From NCBI GenBank assembly GCA_002573585.1, contig PDNB01000074.1, positions 1-64,000 of the forward strand: DNA of 64,000 nucleotides. The letters run 5' to 3'. This DNA comes from Helicocarpus griseus UAMH5409 (Eukaryota > Ascomycota > Eurotiomycetes > Onygenales > Ajellomycetaceae). The notes below the pieces were generated by a model that had not been told where the DNA came from, made no database searches, and saw only the letters and a program-made list of their open reading frames with translations. The translations under genes were made by a program, and so were the position numbers. Of this stretch, positions 44,610-54,691 are shown piece after piece. The stretch's first letter is position 1. Each line of letters starts with the position of its first letter.

Positions 44610-47318
44610 TCAGCTCCCATTTCTACTACGACTTCGCCCCCCCTCACTCGACGACGACGCGCTATCACGAGTCCCCCTATGCCTCCCTCTACCATCCCCG
44701 TCGTCCTCCTCTTTATCATCCTCACTACTGCCGCCCGTCTCCCCAACATCCCCCTCAAACCCCTCCTCCCCATCCGAACCCTCCAATCCCGCAACCCCAA
44801 CGTGAAAAACAGCCTCGCTCCATCCAGCAAAAGTGTCCGCATCCCACACGCCATCCTCCTGAGACCTCCGCGCCTTTTCCGCCGGCGACAGCTTCTTACT
44901 GCTGGAACTTCTATCCCCTCCTTTCCCTCTCTTGCCCCCAGCAGCATTCCCATTCAGCGCCGCCATATACCCTTCAAAAAACTCTTCATACGCCTGAATA
45001 ACACAATCCTGTACCGCGCCTACAAGGGTCTCCTTCGTCCTCCTGTCGTCCAGATACTCATCGAGACACCGGCGAAGGACCGGCACTTCCTTCTCAACGG
45101 CATTGCACGTCTGGCGCAGCGCGTTGCCGTACGGCGACTCGTTGCTGCGGTTCGCAGCAGATGATTTAGGTGGTGGAGGGGGAGTAGCCGGCAGCGCGGC
45201 GGTCATCTTCGCCGTGAATGAGTTTGTAAAGTCGTTAATGACGGTGCGCAGCCGTCCGTCCAGCTCGACTTTGGCATCCAGCATGTTCTCGACGACACGT
45301 GGGAACAGGCCGCGGCCGACGAGGCGCATGAGGTTGCGCGGGTTGAAAAGGCCGCCGCGCTCCCGGAGCTCATAGAAGGTGCTTGTGACGCCGGAGAAGT
45401 CGAAGGAGACGTCTGGACTGACGAATTCGATGTCGAAGGCGACAATTTGCTGTTTGAGGAGGAGGAGGTGTTTAATTAGGAAGAGGTGGGCGTCGGTTGG
45501 GGTGGATTTGGTGGCGATTTGGGCGCTGGCGGTGTGTAGGGATAGGGTGGTTTGGTGGACGATTTGGTGGGCTAGGTCGTCGAAGACGGTGGACTGGGAG
45601 GGGAATTTTGTGAGTATGCGCCACGAAGGGGGGATACATGGGATTAACTTACGTTGACTAGTCGGTAGATGCGGCTTAGTAGCCAGACTGCCTTGCGTAA
45701 TGTTGGGTACCAGCCTTCAAAAACAGAGCGGGAATCGAAGTCCCATCTTGAGTCTCTGTCTTGTGGAGAATCGGGATCTTTGTCAACAACCATCGGCATT
45801 TTCGGCACGGGTGTGGTTGGTTCAGCGAAGGATTGTCTCCTGTCCTTGCCGTTTGACCCTGGTAATATGACTTTCCGGTTACGGGCGGGGTAATCGAGAT
45901 CCTCAGGGCGTGGTTTATACTTCTCAATATCATCTCGCAGTATGGCCTGTGCGCGGAAGACGAGTCGTGTCTGGGCGTCCTCCAGGGCGGGTTGAATTAG
46001 TATAGAAAAGTCAAGTTGATTCGGATCCGTGTATTCGGTCTCGTCTTCGGGATCTGACAGATACCGAGTCTGTAGTAGAGAGCAGAGCTGGCATAGTTTG
46101 ACAAGTTTTGTTTCTCGGATAATTCTTGGTCGTAAGTGATCGTAGAGTGGCTCGCAGACGGCTTCTAAGAAGTCATATAAGCCTTCTTGGCCATGGAACC
46201 ATTGGCCCCATAGCTCAAACTCATCAAGACAGATGCCGCGAATATAGCTGATGCTGGCCCGGGCAAATGCAACGAGGTCTTTTGATGTACTGGGGGCCTG
46301 AGCAATATCATTTAGCCTCTTCCGCAGAACAGGTATTACCAGTTTGCCCCTTGTAGCCGAAAAGCTAGTGTGAAGTTCATTGAGCAAGCTTTGATATTCG
46401 GCTTCAGCTCCTTGGTCGGGGTCGAGGGGAGGCACTGCTCGTTTCTGAATCTCCAATCCGATTTCCTTTAATTCTGGTGCGCCGACACGAAACTTTGCAT
46501 ACAGGAGAGCAGACATTGTCGTATCATTCAATTGACGGTCTGCGATTCTTTTCGCGACCCCTGAGGATATCTCTCGTAGCGTGGATACGAAATGGCCGCG
46601 AATCAACGTAAGGGCACGGGTCAACAGAAGGCGGTAGCGAGACCTATAGGTCTCTGCTTCTTTTTGTTCAGGCTTCTTTGTATTAGTATCATTCTAATTT
46701 ATGGAAAGGGGTACTTTCTCTCTCACATGAGCCTGCATATAATCCAAACATTCATCCAGCCGCTTCAGCATGTCCGAAAAGTCTTTCGTTCGTACAGAAT
46801 TCCCTGCACCAGGAGCATTCAACCTCCGTGAAACGGGATCTAAAAAGTCATAGTACTGTAGGTTGTCGTGTAAATCATCGGCCAGCCTTGAACTTCGGTT
46901 CTGCGCCGATAATAGCCCCTCGCATTGTTGCTGAAACGCTGACGTTTGTGTTTCGACGGATTTGAATGATTCAGAAAGGCTAGATAGGAGATCGAGCGTG
47001 GAGGTAGTATCGTTTAAAAGCGAATCAAGGTGTAGTTTTGACGTTTCTAGTTCATCAAGACATGATCTGTTCAGGAGTATATATTAGTTCCGCTCCGTGC
47101 GACTCGCAAACTGAGGAGTAGGGAAGAGAAAAGGGGGTAATTTACTGATATTCTTCATAGCTAGCTTCTAATAAATCACCGCCAATAGATCCATACCATT
47201 GCGCGAAATCAACATCATTTCTAATTTCCTTCGGCTCCTCTTGCGCATTGCCCGCCTCTTGGGTGGAGGAAGCTGGGTCGCTGGGATGGCGGAGTGGATC
47301 GTCCGCCTGCGAGGCCAT
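44610..47318 (-). CDS. cog3: Conserved oligomeric Golgi complex subunit 3 (Cog3/Sec34)
   Basis: Exons on the minus strand are 47318-47146, 47066-46727, 46672-45653 and 45593-44610, giving 838 residues. All four joins keep the frame; donors are gtaaat, gtgaga and gtaagt. The N-terminus has FAQWYGSIGGDLLEASYEEY, typical of Sec34, then heptad-rich coiled coil, then FELWGQWFHGQEGLYDFLEAV and DHLRPRIIRETKL of the Sec34-like core. The C-terminal 100 residues are acidic and Ser-rich. The COG complex tethers retrograde vesicles within the Golgi and is needed for glycosylation. It is divergent from the RCC1-protein gene, with a 327-bp shared upstream region. Tip20, another tether, lies 7 kb away. Confidence 0.92.
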
Positions 47319-47645
47319 TATAAAGCGAAATTATAAGGTATTCAATAAATTTACCTCATCGTCATTCAATTGCCTTGTTCATAGAATCTTTCAAACCAGT
47401 AGAAGGTATGAAATCGTGGAGAATATGGAGCTCTTATCGGGTTGCCGTTGAATTTGACACCAAGCCGTTGCGGCCTCCAACGTAAGCAGCAATTCTGCCA
47501 GCTCCGGCCGCCGACACTAAACTGGAAGAGGTAAATAAGCTCCCGCATCAACACCACTATGAGCTGAATGTTTACAACACTCCACTGTTGTCCGCAAAAG
47601 TCATTGATTGATGGTCGGGGAAGAATCCCTGGGAGATTCATAGTC
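47319..47645. promoter_or_regulatory. Shared divergent promoter cog3 / Fmp25-like
   Basis: Only 327 bp separate the two start codons, so both promoters must overlap or lie in transcribed leaders. No TATA box stands out on the Fmp25 side. Confidence 0.5.
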
Positions 47646-49412
47646 ATGTTTGCCAGAGGGAGTAAGCGGCTCGCCTCACAGCGCTTCGCGCTGAGCAGCG
47701 TCAAACAATCGCGTTACTCTACCCCACGATCCCGCCTTTACTCTACCGGCGAACCTCCGAGCCCTCCGAAAGAACATCAGTCACCGCGCTTTGGTCCCTA
47801 CCTTACCGTGATAGGAGGGGTGACAGCTGCTGTTTCACTGTGGTATCTTTGGCCAAAGGATAGAATCGAAAACCAACATGAGACGGCGCAACATCAGCGG
47901 CCAGAGGTCGTTCTTCAGGAAGGCACAACGAACAAATTCTTGACAAAGGAAGAAAATAGAGAATCGCTTAGCTCCCAACACGTTCAGGTGAAAAGGAGCT
48001 GGGAGAACCCGGGACTGTACGCATGGGGTTCAAACACTGGATTGGTTGCCAGCCCAGATACGAAAGATTTTGTCGTAAAGGCCCCGAAGAGGATACCGTA
48101 CTTTAATGGCATGGTTCTTCGCGACGTCAAACTTGATCAGAACTTCGGTGCTGCCATAGCAGAGAATGGAGATTTGATTCAATGGGGCAAAGGTTATTCA
48201 AAGACGGATTACGAACCAACCAGAACACTAAAGGGTAAAAACTTAGTGTCGCTTTGTATCTCTGCAGATAGGATCATTGCGCTCTCTTCGGGAGGGAATG
48301 TTTACTCAATTCCCGTATCTAAGTATGACCAAGAAAATGGCCGGAAACCTTACGAAAGTACCTGGATACCTTTCTGGCAAACTCGAGCTGAATTAAGTTA
48401 TCGTCCTCTTCAACCGCGACTTGGATTGGGTGAAAAGGTTACGGAAGTTAGTGGAGGACTAGAACACGTCCTTCTGTTGACAAACTCCGGTCGTGTCTTT
48501 TCTGCGGCTGTTGGCTCAGAAAGATTCCCTTCTCGCGGTCAGCTTGGTATTCCGGGTCTGACGTGGAACAATCGCCCCAAGGGACCATATGACTCATGTC
48601 ATGAAGTCAGCACCTTGCGCGGACTACGCATTACCGATATAGCTGCTGGAGACTACCATTCTCTGGCTCTTGATAAAGCCGGACGGGTCTTTGTATGGGG
48701 CGATAACGTTTCGGGCCAGTTGGGTGTGGACACGAATATCGGATCCCCGATCAACGATACGCCACAAATGCTTCCACTTGAAAACCTCTACCCTGGCAAT
48801 GCTTTCGAGATAAAGGCAACAGGAATTGCGGCCGGCGGGGCGAACAGCTTCTTCACTGTTGAAGCCAAAAGAATTGTCGGCCAGCTGGAAATTCCAACCA
48901 CCGTTAGGGATCTCGGCCGTATTACTTCAGATGTATGGAGCTGTGGGAAGGGATTATACGGAGTCCTCGGGAACGGAAAGTGGACTCATGTTCAAAACAA
49001 ACCTACAAAAGTGAAGGCTCTCAGCGGTCTATTCGAATACAGCGAAGCAGCGAAGAAGATAGTGCCAATTGGTATAACCCATCTGTCCGTAGGGGCAACC
49101 CATGCCGCTGCTGTACTGGGCAACTTCACCAACGTTTCGGCGACCAAGAATGGGTCCCAAACAGATACCAACTGGGGTGCAGACGTTTTCTGGTGGGGTG
49201 GAAATGAATTTTACCAGCTAGGCACGGGAAAGAGAAACAATCTAGCGTTGCCGACTCACATCAGCCCTCCTGCCGATGTCGACTCTCAGCGCCAGGAGAG
49301 CCGATTCCAGATTACCCCTCGCCGGACTATAAAGCTTGACGGGAGGAAAGTGAGTCTTGAACAGCGGGTTGAATGTGGCAGAAATGTCACTGCGGTGTAT
49401 TCTGCGGTTTGA
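47646..49412 (+). CDS. fmp25: Mitochondrial RCC1-repeat protein (Fmp25-like)
   Basis: Intronless, 588 residues from the ATG at 47646. I prefer this start because it gives a mitochondrial presequence (MFARGSKRLASQRFALSS), while 26 more codons upstream (from 47568) look like leader. A single membrane segment follows (YLTVIGGVTAAVSLWYLW), then RCC1-type beta-propeller repeats: LYAWGSNTGL, LIQWGKGY, HVLLLTNSGRVFSA, HSLALDKAGRVFVWGDNVSGQLG and VFWWGGNEFYQLGTG. Yeast Fmp25 is an inner-membrane protein needed for complex III assembly. The combination of presequence, one membrane helix and RCC1 propeller supports orthology. Confidence 0.85.
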   Translation: MFARGSKRLASQRFALSSVKQSRYSTPRSRLYSTGEPPSPPKEHQSPRFGPYLTVIGGVTAAVSLWYLWPKDRIENQHETAQHQRPEVVLQEGTTNKFLTKEENRESLSSQHVQVKRSWENPGLYAWGSNTGLVASPDTKDFVVKAPKRIPYFNGMVLRDVKLDQNFGAAIAENGDLIQWGKGYSKTDYEPTRTLKGKNLVSLCISADRIIALSSGGNVYSIPVSKYDQENGRKPYESTWIPFWQTRAELSYRPLQPRLGLGEKVTEVSGGLEHVLLLTNSGRVFSAAVGSERFPSRGQLGIPGLTWNNRPKGPYDSCHEVSTLRGLRITDIAAGDYHSLALDKAGRVFVWGDNVSGQLGVDTNIGSPINDTPQMLPLENLYPGNAFEIKATGIAAGGANSFFTVEAKRIVGQLEIPTTVRDLGRITSDVWSCGKGLYGVLGNGKWTHVQNKPTKVKALSGLFEYSEAAKKIVPIGITHLSVGATHAAAVLGNFTNVSATKNGSQTDTNWGADVFWWGGNEFYQLGTGKRNNLALPTHISPPADVDSQRQESRFQITPRRTIKLDGRKVSLEQRVECGRNVTAVYSAV

Positions 49413-49890
49413 TACGCTTTGATTGCTGCCCAATGCCTGACGTGAAGTCCCAAAAGTTAATCCTGTAATATATTTTAACCTGTATATGTATTTTAATGGG
49501 AGGTAAGTCGGCCGGTTTAAATCTCGCTCAATCTGTGGATCGTGGCGTTCTTCAAGTCACTTCTTTGATCATAATAATGAATTCTGAGCATGATGTTTTG
49601 TTGAATTGTCTCCGCATCGTGATGTCTCCGATCCACGTTAACGAATACTCCGTGGTTGAGATACTAGGTTTAAGAGGTTTGCATTGTTTGCGCTGTTTAC
49701 AGAGTTTGCAGCTTTCTATGATAACGTAAGCTGGTAGCTTGGAGCTTTGACCACTGCTTAATCGAAAAAATTGCAGGTCAACAGGTTATAAACTGCGAAT
49801 TGACAAGTGCTTCCGTGCCCATTCTTCGCGCAAAGCCTTCCGGTTTCCAGATTTGTCGGATTTGAAAACTGCCAGAAGGGATATATCACT
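49413..49890. other. Intergenic region Fmp25-like / nop9
   Basis: About 480 bp holding the 3' end of one gene and the promoter of the next. AT-rich at 49460-49500; nothing else recognised. Confidence 0.5.
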
Positions 49891-52020
49891 ATGCCTCGCG
49901 AAAAGCAGATGCGTGGCCGCAGGGCCGAGGCCAAACGAAAGCGGGACGACGAACCTGCAGATACGACGGCGACGGCACCGAAACGACAGAAATCCAAAGC
50001 CAAATACGATAAGAACAAATCAAAAACTTCAAAAGCTCCCCAAAAACAAGCGGGACTAGGTGATGATTATATCCCGCTCGACGCTGGGGAGCCAGAGGAG
50101 GAACCAGAAACGTCCGCGGCCACGCCCTTTTACGGTCTCCTAGATACGGAAGAGCAGGAATATTTCTCTCACGCGAGCGGAATACTAGAACTCAATCAAT
50201 TTGAGACGGATGAAGAGAAGGGTATCTTTATAGAACGGGTTTATGAAGAAGCCAATGGGAAGGAGCTGAAGATTGCTTGCAGCCAGTCATGCTCGAGATT
50301 GATGGAGAAATTGATTGCTGCGTCTACTGTCAGCCAAATTAAGCGGTTATTCAGCAAATTTGTCGACCATTTCCTGAACCTCGTCCAACATCGATTCGCC
50401 AGCCATTGCTGCGAGTGCTTATTCCTTCGCGCTGCGCCGTATGTGACATTGGAGATGAGGAAAAAGGGTTCGAAAAATGACGGGAATGATGAGGAGGATT
50501 CGGACTCTGATATGCGGCTGGAGGATCTGTTTTTGAAAGCTATTTCCGAACTTGAAGGGAATTGGGGCTACTTGCTTACGGAGCGGTTTGCGTCGCATAC
50601 CATAAGGGTGCTACTTTTGGTACTGGCTGGCGAGCCGCTGAGCGATCCATCGAAAGCGACCGTTATCGCTAGCCGTAAGAAGGAGAACTTGGATGCATCT
50701 AAAATGGCTTCACAGTTGGACCGTTCAGTTTCCGAAAAGCGGGCAGTTCCAGCTTCATTCAATGACGCATTGGAAAAGATGATGAAGGATCTGGTTACTG
50801 GCCTTGATGATACATATTTACGAGCACTCGCGACTCACCCCATTGGGAATCCTGTTTTGCAAGTCTTGCTATCAGTTGAGCTTTCTCACATGGGCAAATC
50901 CAAAGCCAAGGATCCCAATTCAGTTCTACGAAGACTTGTGCCGGATGAAAACCTAGAGGAGGACAGTGATAGTGCCAAATTCCTAGGGGGCCTTTTTTAT
51001 GACCCTGTTGGTTCCCGGCTATTGGAAACAATAGTTCAATACTCCCCGGGGAAATTCTTCAAGACATATTACAAAAACCTTGTTAAAGAACGGATTGGAT
51101 CATTTTCTAGAAACGAGATAGCTGGTCATGTGGTCGTTCGAATTCTGGAAAGGTTGAGTAAAGAAGATTTGCAGACCGCGATGAACTTGATTCTCCCGGA
51201 AGTCCCACCTCTAGTTGAGCGGTCAAGGCTCACAGTCATAAAAGCGTTGATTGAACGAGGCATCGTTCGTGGTGCGGATTTAGGACCACTCGCGGAAACG
51301 CTCTTGTCTGCCTATGGGAAAGACCCGGTTACGAGAATTAACAACATCTTGAAATTGGAACAGCAGCCGACAGAGGAAAACGGTGATACGAAGCCATCAT
51401 CCGCCAAGAACTCTTCTCCAGAGCAGCTTCATGGGTCTCTCCTTGCGCAGTCGATGCTCAAGAGTCCCGGACCCCTCAGTGAACTGATACAATCAGGCCT
51501 TCTCGCGATTTCACCGGAGACTTTAATCGCACTCGCTAAAGATCCAGTCGCTTCCCATGTCCTTCAATATGCACTGACTCTCCCAACTTCTACACCCCAG
51601 TTCCGTCGCCAAATAATCTCAAGATTTTCCGGAAAGATGGCCGAGCTTGCGTTACATTCCAGCGGCTCCCACGTTGCCGATGCTCTCTGGCAAGCAACAA
51701 AAGATCTGTTCTTTGTTAAGCAGCGGTACGCTGAAGAGCTGGCGGCAAACGAGCCGGCCCTTCGAGATTCGTTCGTCGGCCGTGCTGTATGGAGGAATTG
51801 GTCCATGGATTTGTATAAAAGAAGAAGGGGTAACTGGGTTGCAATAGCAAAGGGATTGGAAAATAATGCCGACCTAAATGCTAATGCTTCTTCTACTGGT
51901 CAGCCACAACAACCGAAATCGAAGCTTGATTTGGCGAGGGCCAGGTTTGCGGCTAAGGAAGGTGGTTCAAAGGAACAGCCAAGCGCCAAAGCGCCAAGAA
52001 GGATACCTGCAACATCCTGA
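49891..52020 (+). CDS. nop9: Pumilio-repeat ribosome biogenesis protein Nop9
   Basis: Intronless, 709 residues from the ATG at 49891 (MPREKQMRGRRAEAKRKRDD). The frame is open for 28 codons further upstream, but the basic nucleolar start fits the family. Puf-like repeats run through most of the protein: KELKIACSQSCSRLMEKL, HRFASHCCECLFLRA, LTERFASHTIRVLL, THPIGNPVLQVLL, PVGSRLLETIV, IAGHVVVRILERL, DPVASHVLQYAL and LALHSSGSHVADALW. The C-terminus is Lys/Ala-rich. Nop9 binds 20S pre-rRNA near the 3' end of 18S and restrains Nob1 cleavage in the nucleolus. The long acidic insert after EMRKKGSKND is typical of the family. Confidence 0.92.
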   Translation: MPREKQMRGRRAEAKRKRDDEPADTTATAPKRQKSKAKYDKNKSKTSKAPQKQAGLGDDYIPLDAGEPEEEPETSAATPFYGLLDTEEQEYFSHASGILELNQFETDEEKGIFIERVYEEANGKELKIACSQSCSRLMEKLIAASTVSQIKRLFSKFVDHFLNLVQHRFASHCCECLFLRAAPYVTLEMRKKGSKNDGNDEEDSDSDMRLEDLFLKAISELEGNWGYLLTERFASHTIRVLLLVLAGEPLSDPSKATVIASRKKENLDASKMASQLDRSVSEKRAVPASFNDALEKMMKDLVTGLDDTYLRALATHPIGNPVLQVLLSVELSHMGKSKAKDPNSVLRRLVPDENLEEDSDSAKFLGGLFYDPVGSRLLETIVQYSPGKFFKTYYKNLVKERIGSFSRNEIAGHVVVRILERLSKEDLQTAMNLILPEVPPLVERSRLTVIKALIERGIVRGADLGPLAETLLSAYGKDPVTRINNILKLEQQPTEENGDTKPSSAKNSSPEQLHGSLLAQSMLKSPGPLSELIQSGLLAISPETLIALAKDPVASHVLQYALTLPTSTPQFRRQIISRFSGKMAELALHSSGSHVADALWQATKDLFFVKQRYAEELAANEPALRDSFVGRAVWRNWSMDLYKRRRGNWVAIAKGLENNADLNANASSTGQPQQPKSKLDLARARFAAKEGGSKEQPSAKAPRRIPATS

Positions 52021-52130
52021 AGCATCAAGGAAGAAATGTTCAAATGGTTCTTTTGATATTCTACAAACTGCTTTACATACATTTTGCACAGCATTTTCTG
52101 TCTTTTAGGCAATTTTGCCGAAGTACCGAA

Positions 52131-52138
52131 TGACGTCA
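52131..52138. promoter_or_regulatory. CRE-type TGACGTCA palindrome
   Basis: A perfect TGACGTCA, the consensus of ATF/CREB-type bZIP factors, lies 166 bp before the decarboxylase ATG and 110 bp after the nop9 stop, so the decarboxylase is the likely target. Function is inferred from the motif. Confidence 0.45.
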
Positions 52139-52303
52139 TAGATACGCAAAAGTTAAAAAGAGCGACTAGCCACAATAACGCCGATGTCGCAATTTGTTCT
52201 ATTTTTCGCCTTTTTTTTTTTCCGCCCGTCTATTTATTATTGCCCTTGCCCCCACATTCAAGTGGGCTAGAATTGATCATGAAGCCATCCCACCTCCGTA
52301 ATC

Positions 52304-54169
52304 ATGTCTTCGAGCTGCCCCGCGTCATCTTCAGCAAACCAATGCCTGGGGAGGAGTGAGGAAGTACGAAATGTAAGTAAAAAGAGTGTTTATGGGTCCC
52401 TGTTATGTATTTCCCCCCTCCGGCTGAAAGTATTATTTGTCGTAAAATCAGTTCAGCTGATCATTGAACGCTTGCGCTTTTTTAAACCGTAGTTATTGAA
52501 CGCCGTCCAAGAACGTCTCATATCCTTCATTCGATCTGCAGATCAAGATGGTTTCGCCTCGTCTTCCAATGCCAGGGCCGGCCAAGCATCGCATTCAGCC
52601 TTGGTACAGTACGAGAAGCCAGAGGATTTGCAAGCCGCTCTAAACCTCGAACTGCCCGTATCCGGCCAGGGCCAAAGTGGCCTCCTTCGAATTCTTGATC
52701 AAATCCTGCACTATTCGGTCAACACATGGCATCAGGGATTTCTGGACAAGCTGTATGCTTCCACCAACGCTCCGGGCGTCGCGGCCGAATTGATCCTTGC
52801 GGCGCTGAATACGAACGTCCACGTATACCAAGTGTCGCCGGCGTTATCGGTCATTGAGAAACATACCGCAAAACGGCTGGCAACGCTTTTTGGTTTGAAA
52901 GGGCCGAAGACGGGCGGGATTTCTGTTCAGGGGGGATCGGCTTCGAATACTACCTCCATCGTCATTGCTCGAAACACGCTGTACCCAAAAACGAAGACGG
53001 ATGGCTGCGGCGGTTACAATTTTGTTCTGTTCACGAGTGCACATGGCCATTATTCGATAGAGAAGGCAGCGCAGATGCTTGGGTTTGGTAGTAATGCTGT
53101 TTGGTCCGTTACTGTCGATGAGAAGGGGCGGATGATTCCTCAGGCGCTTGAAGAGCTTGTCATGAAGGCGAAGAATGAGGGGAAGACGCCGTTTTACGTC
53201 AATGCGACGGCAGGAACCACAGTGCTTGGGTCTTTTGATCCCTTGGAGGAGATTGCGTCGGTTTGCCGGAAACACAACCTCTGGTTTCACATTGACGGCT
53301 CCTGGGGCGGTTCGTTTGCATTTTCAAAAAAGCAACGGGCGAAACTTGCCGGCTCCCATCTAGCTGATAGCATCGCCATAAACCCGCATAAAATGCTAGG
53401 TGTGCCAGTGACATGCTCATTCCTCTTAGGAGCAGACATGAGCAAGTTCCACCGCGCAAATACGCTGCCGGCAGGCTATCTATTCCATAACGATGAGTCA
53501 GAGGACGTAGTGAACGGCTGCGACACAAACAGATCTAACTTGGAACCTGAGTCCCCTGAAATATGGGATCTTGCAGATTTGACGTTACAATGTGGCCGTC
53601 GAGCTGACTCCCTCAAGCTTTTCCTAAGCTGGACGTACTATGGCTCAGAGGGCTATGAGCGCCAAATCGATTCGGCATGTGATGTTGCCGCATACCTCGC
53701 GACAGCGGTCTCCAACTCGCCGAACATGATTCTTATTAGCGAGAATCCGCCCCCTTGTCTCCAGGTCTGTTTCTACTATGCTCCCAACAAACAGCTCGCC
53801 TTCCCTCGGGGCCAGATAGTTGGAGGCAAGCAGTTGGATGAGAAAGAACGAAGCAAGCGAAATAGCAAAATCACAGAAGAAGTGACGAGGAAACTGGTCG
53901 GGAGGGGATTCATGGTTGACTTTGCGCCGCCAGCAGAAGACGACCCGTCAGCCGGTGACGGGAAATTCTTCAGATGTGTGGTTAACGTGCATACCAAAAA
54001 GGAGACGGTTCAAGCTCTGGTAAATGAGATTTTGACCATTGGGCCGGAGGTTGCTAAGCGATATGAGCATGGGAGTGAGATGAATGGCATCAGCCCCTTT
54101 GCGGGGGCGAAGCCATTCCGCATGGGAAATCCAGCTGAGCACGGGCATGGGCCCGTTGTTCGTCATTAA
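52304..54169 (+). CDS. Group II PLP-dependent decarboxylase (glutamate / cysteine-sulfinate decarboxylase family)
   Basis: Exons 52304-52372 and 52493-54169 give 581 residues; the 120-bp intron has a gtaagt donor and a ccgtag acceptor. The first exon starts MSSSCPASSS and runs into LLNAVQERLISFIR. PLP-binding features are present: SAHGHYSIEKAA, FHIDGSWGGS (Asp pairing the ring nitrogen) and NPHKMLGVP with the Schiff-base lysine at residue 323 (codon 53390-53392). The alpha-decarboxylases of this group use glutamate, aspartate, cysteine sulfinate or aromatic amino acids. NPHKMLG resembles GAD and cysteine-sulfinate decarboxylases rather than aromatic ones. The substrate is not decidable by eye. 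A CRE-like site lies in the promoter. Confidence 0.88.
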
Positions 54170-54691
54170 GCTCGCTCGCATGTGTGATTTGCCCCCCCGG
54201 TCCCCTGAAAGAATGTAATAGATGTAGGTTATTGATGAAGATAGACGTAGATGTTGGCTGGCTGGGCTGGTTTAGATAAAATAGATACTCGGGTTCGTAT
54301 CTGTTGGCTTTTTGGACATCGAAGTCATCATACAAATATCATGTATGCACTAAAACTTGTACAATTCTTTTTTCCGAGCTCTTCAACTCCACAGGGCGCT
54401 GATGGGCCAAACAAAAACTCAGCGTCTATCCGTGTCAAACAAGTAGACATAGGAACTAGATTGTTAAATGCCTGATAAAACGCACCAGTAGCAATAGGAG
54501 ATATCACAATTCAACTGAGGAAAATTGAGAGGCATGCTGCGCTTAGGACCAGCGCATCGACTGGTTTACTTATCCATCAAGGCTCCTGCAACAAAATTCA
54601 ACGTAAGATAACTAACTCTCTTAGAGGGATATCATCAAAATGACAAAGATAAAACTGGCAACGGTGGCTCTAACTAAATCGTATATGATCC
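54170..54691. other. Convergent intergenic region decarboxylase / tip20
   Basis: 3' ends of two converging genes; AT-rich, no gene or clear element seen. Confidence 0.5.

Noticed and set aside
44592..45164. 190-codon plus-strand frame over cog3 exon 4
   Set aside because: Antisense shadow of the acidic/Ser-rich tail of Cog3; Pro/Ser/Arg-rich by composition.
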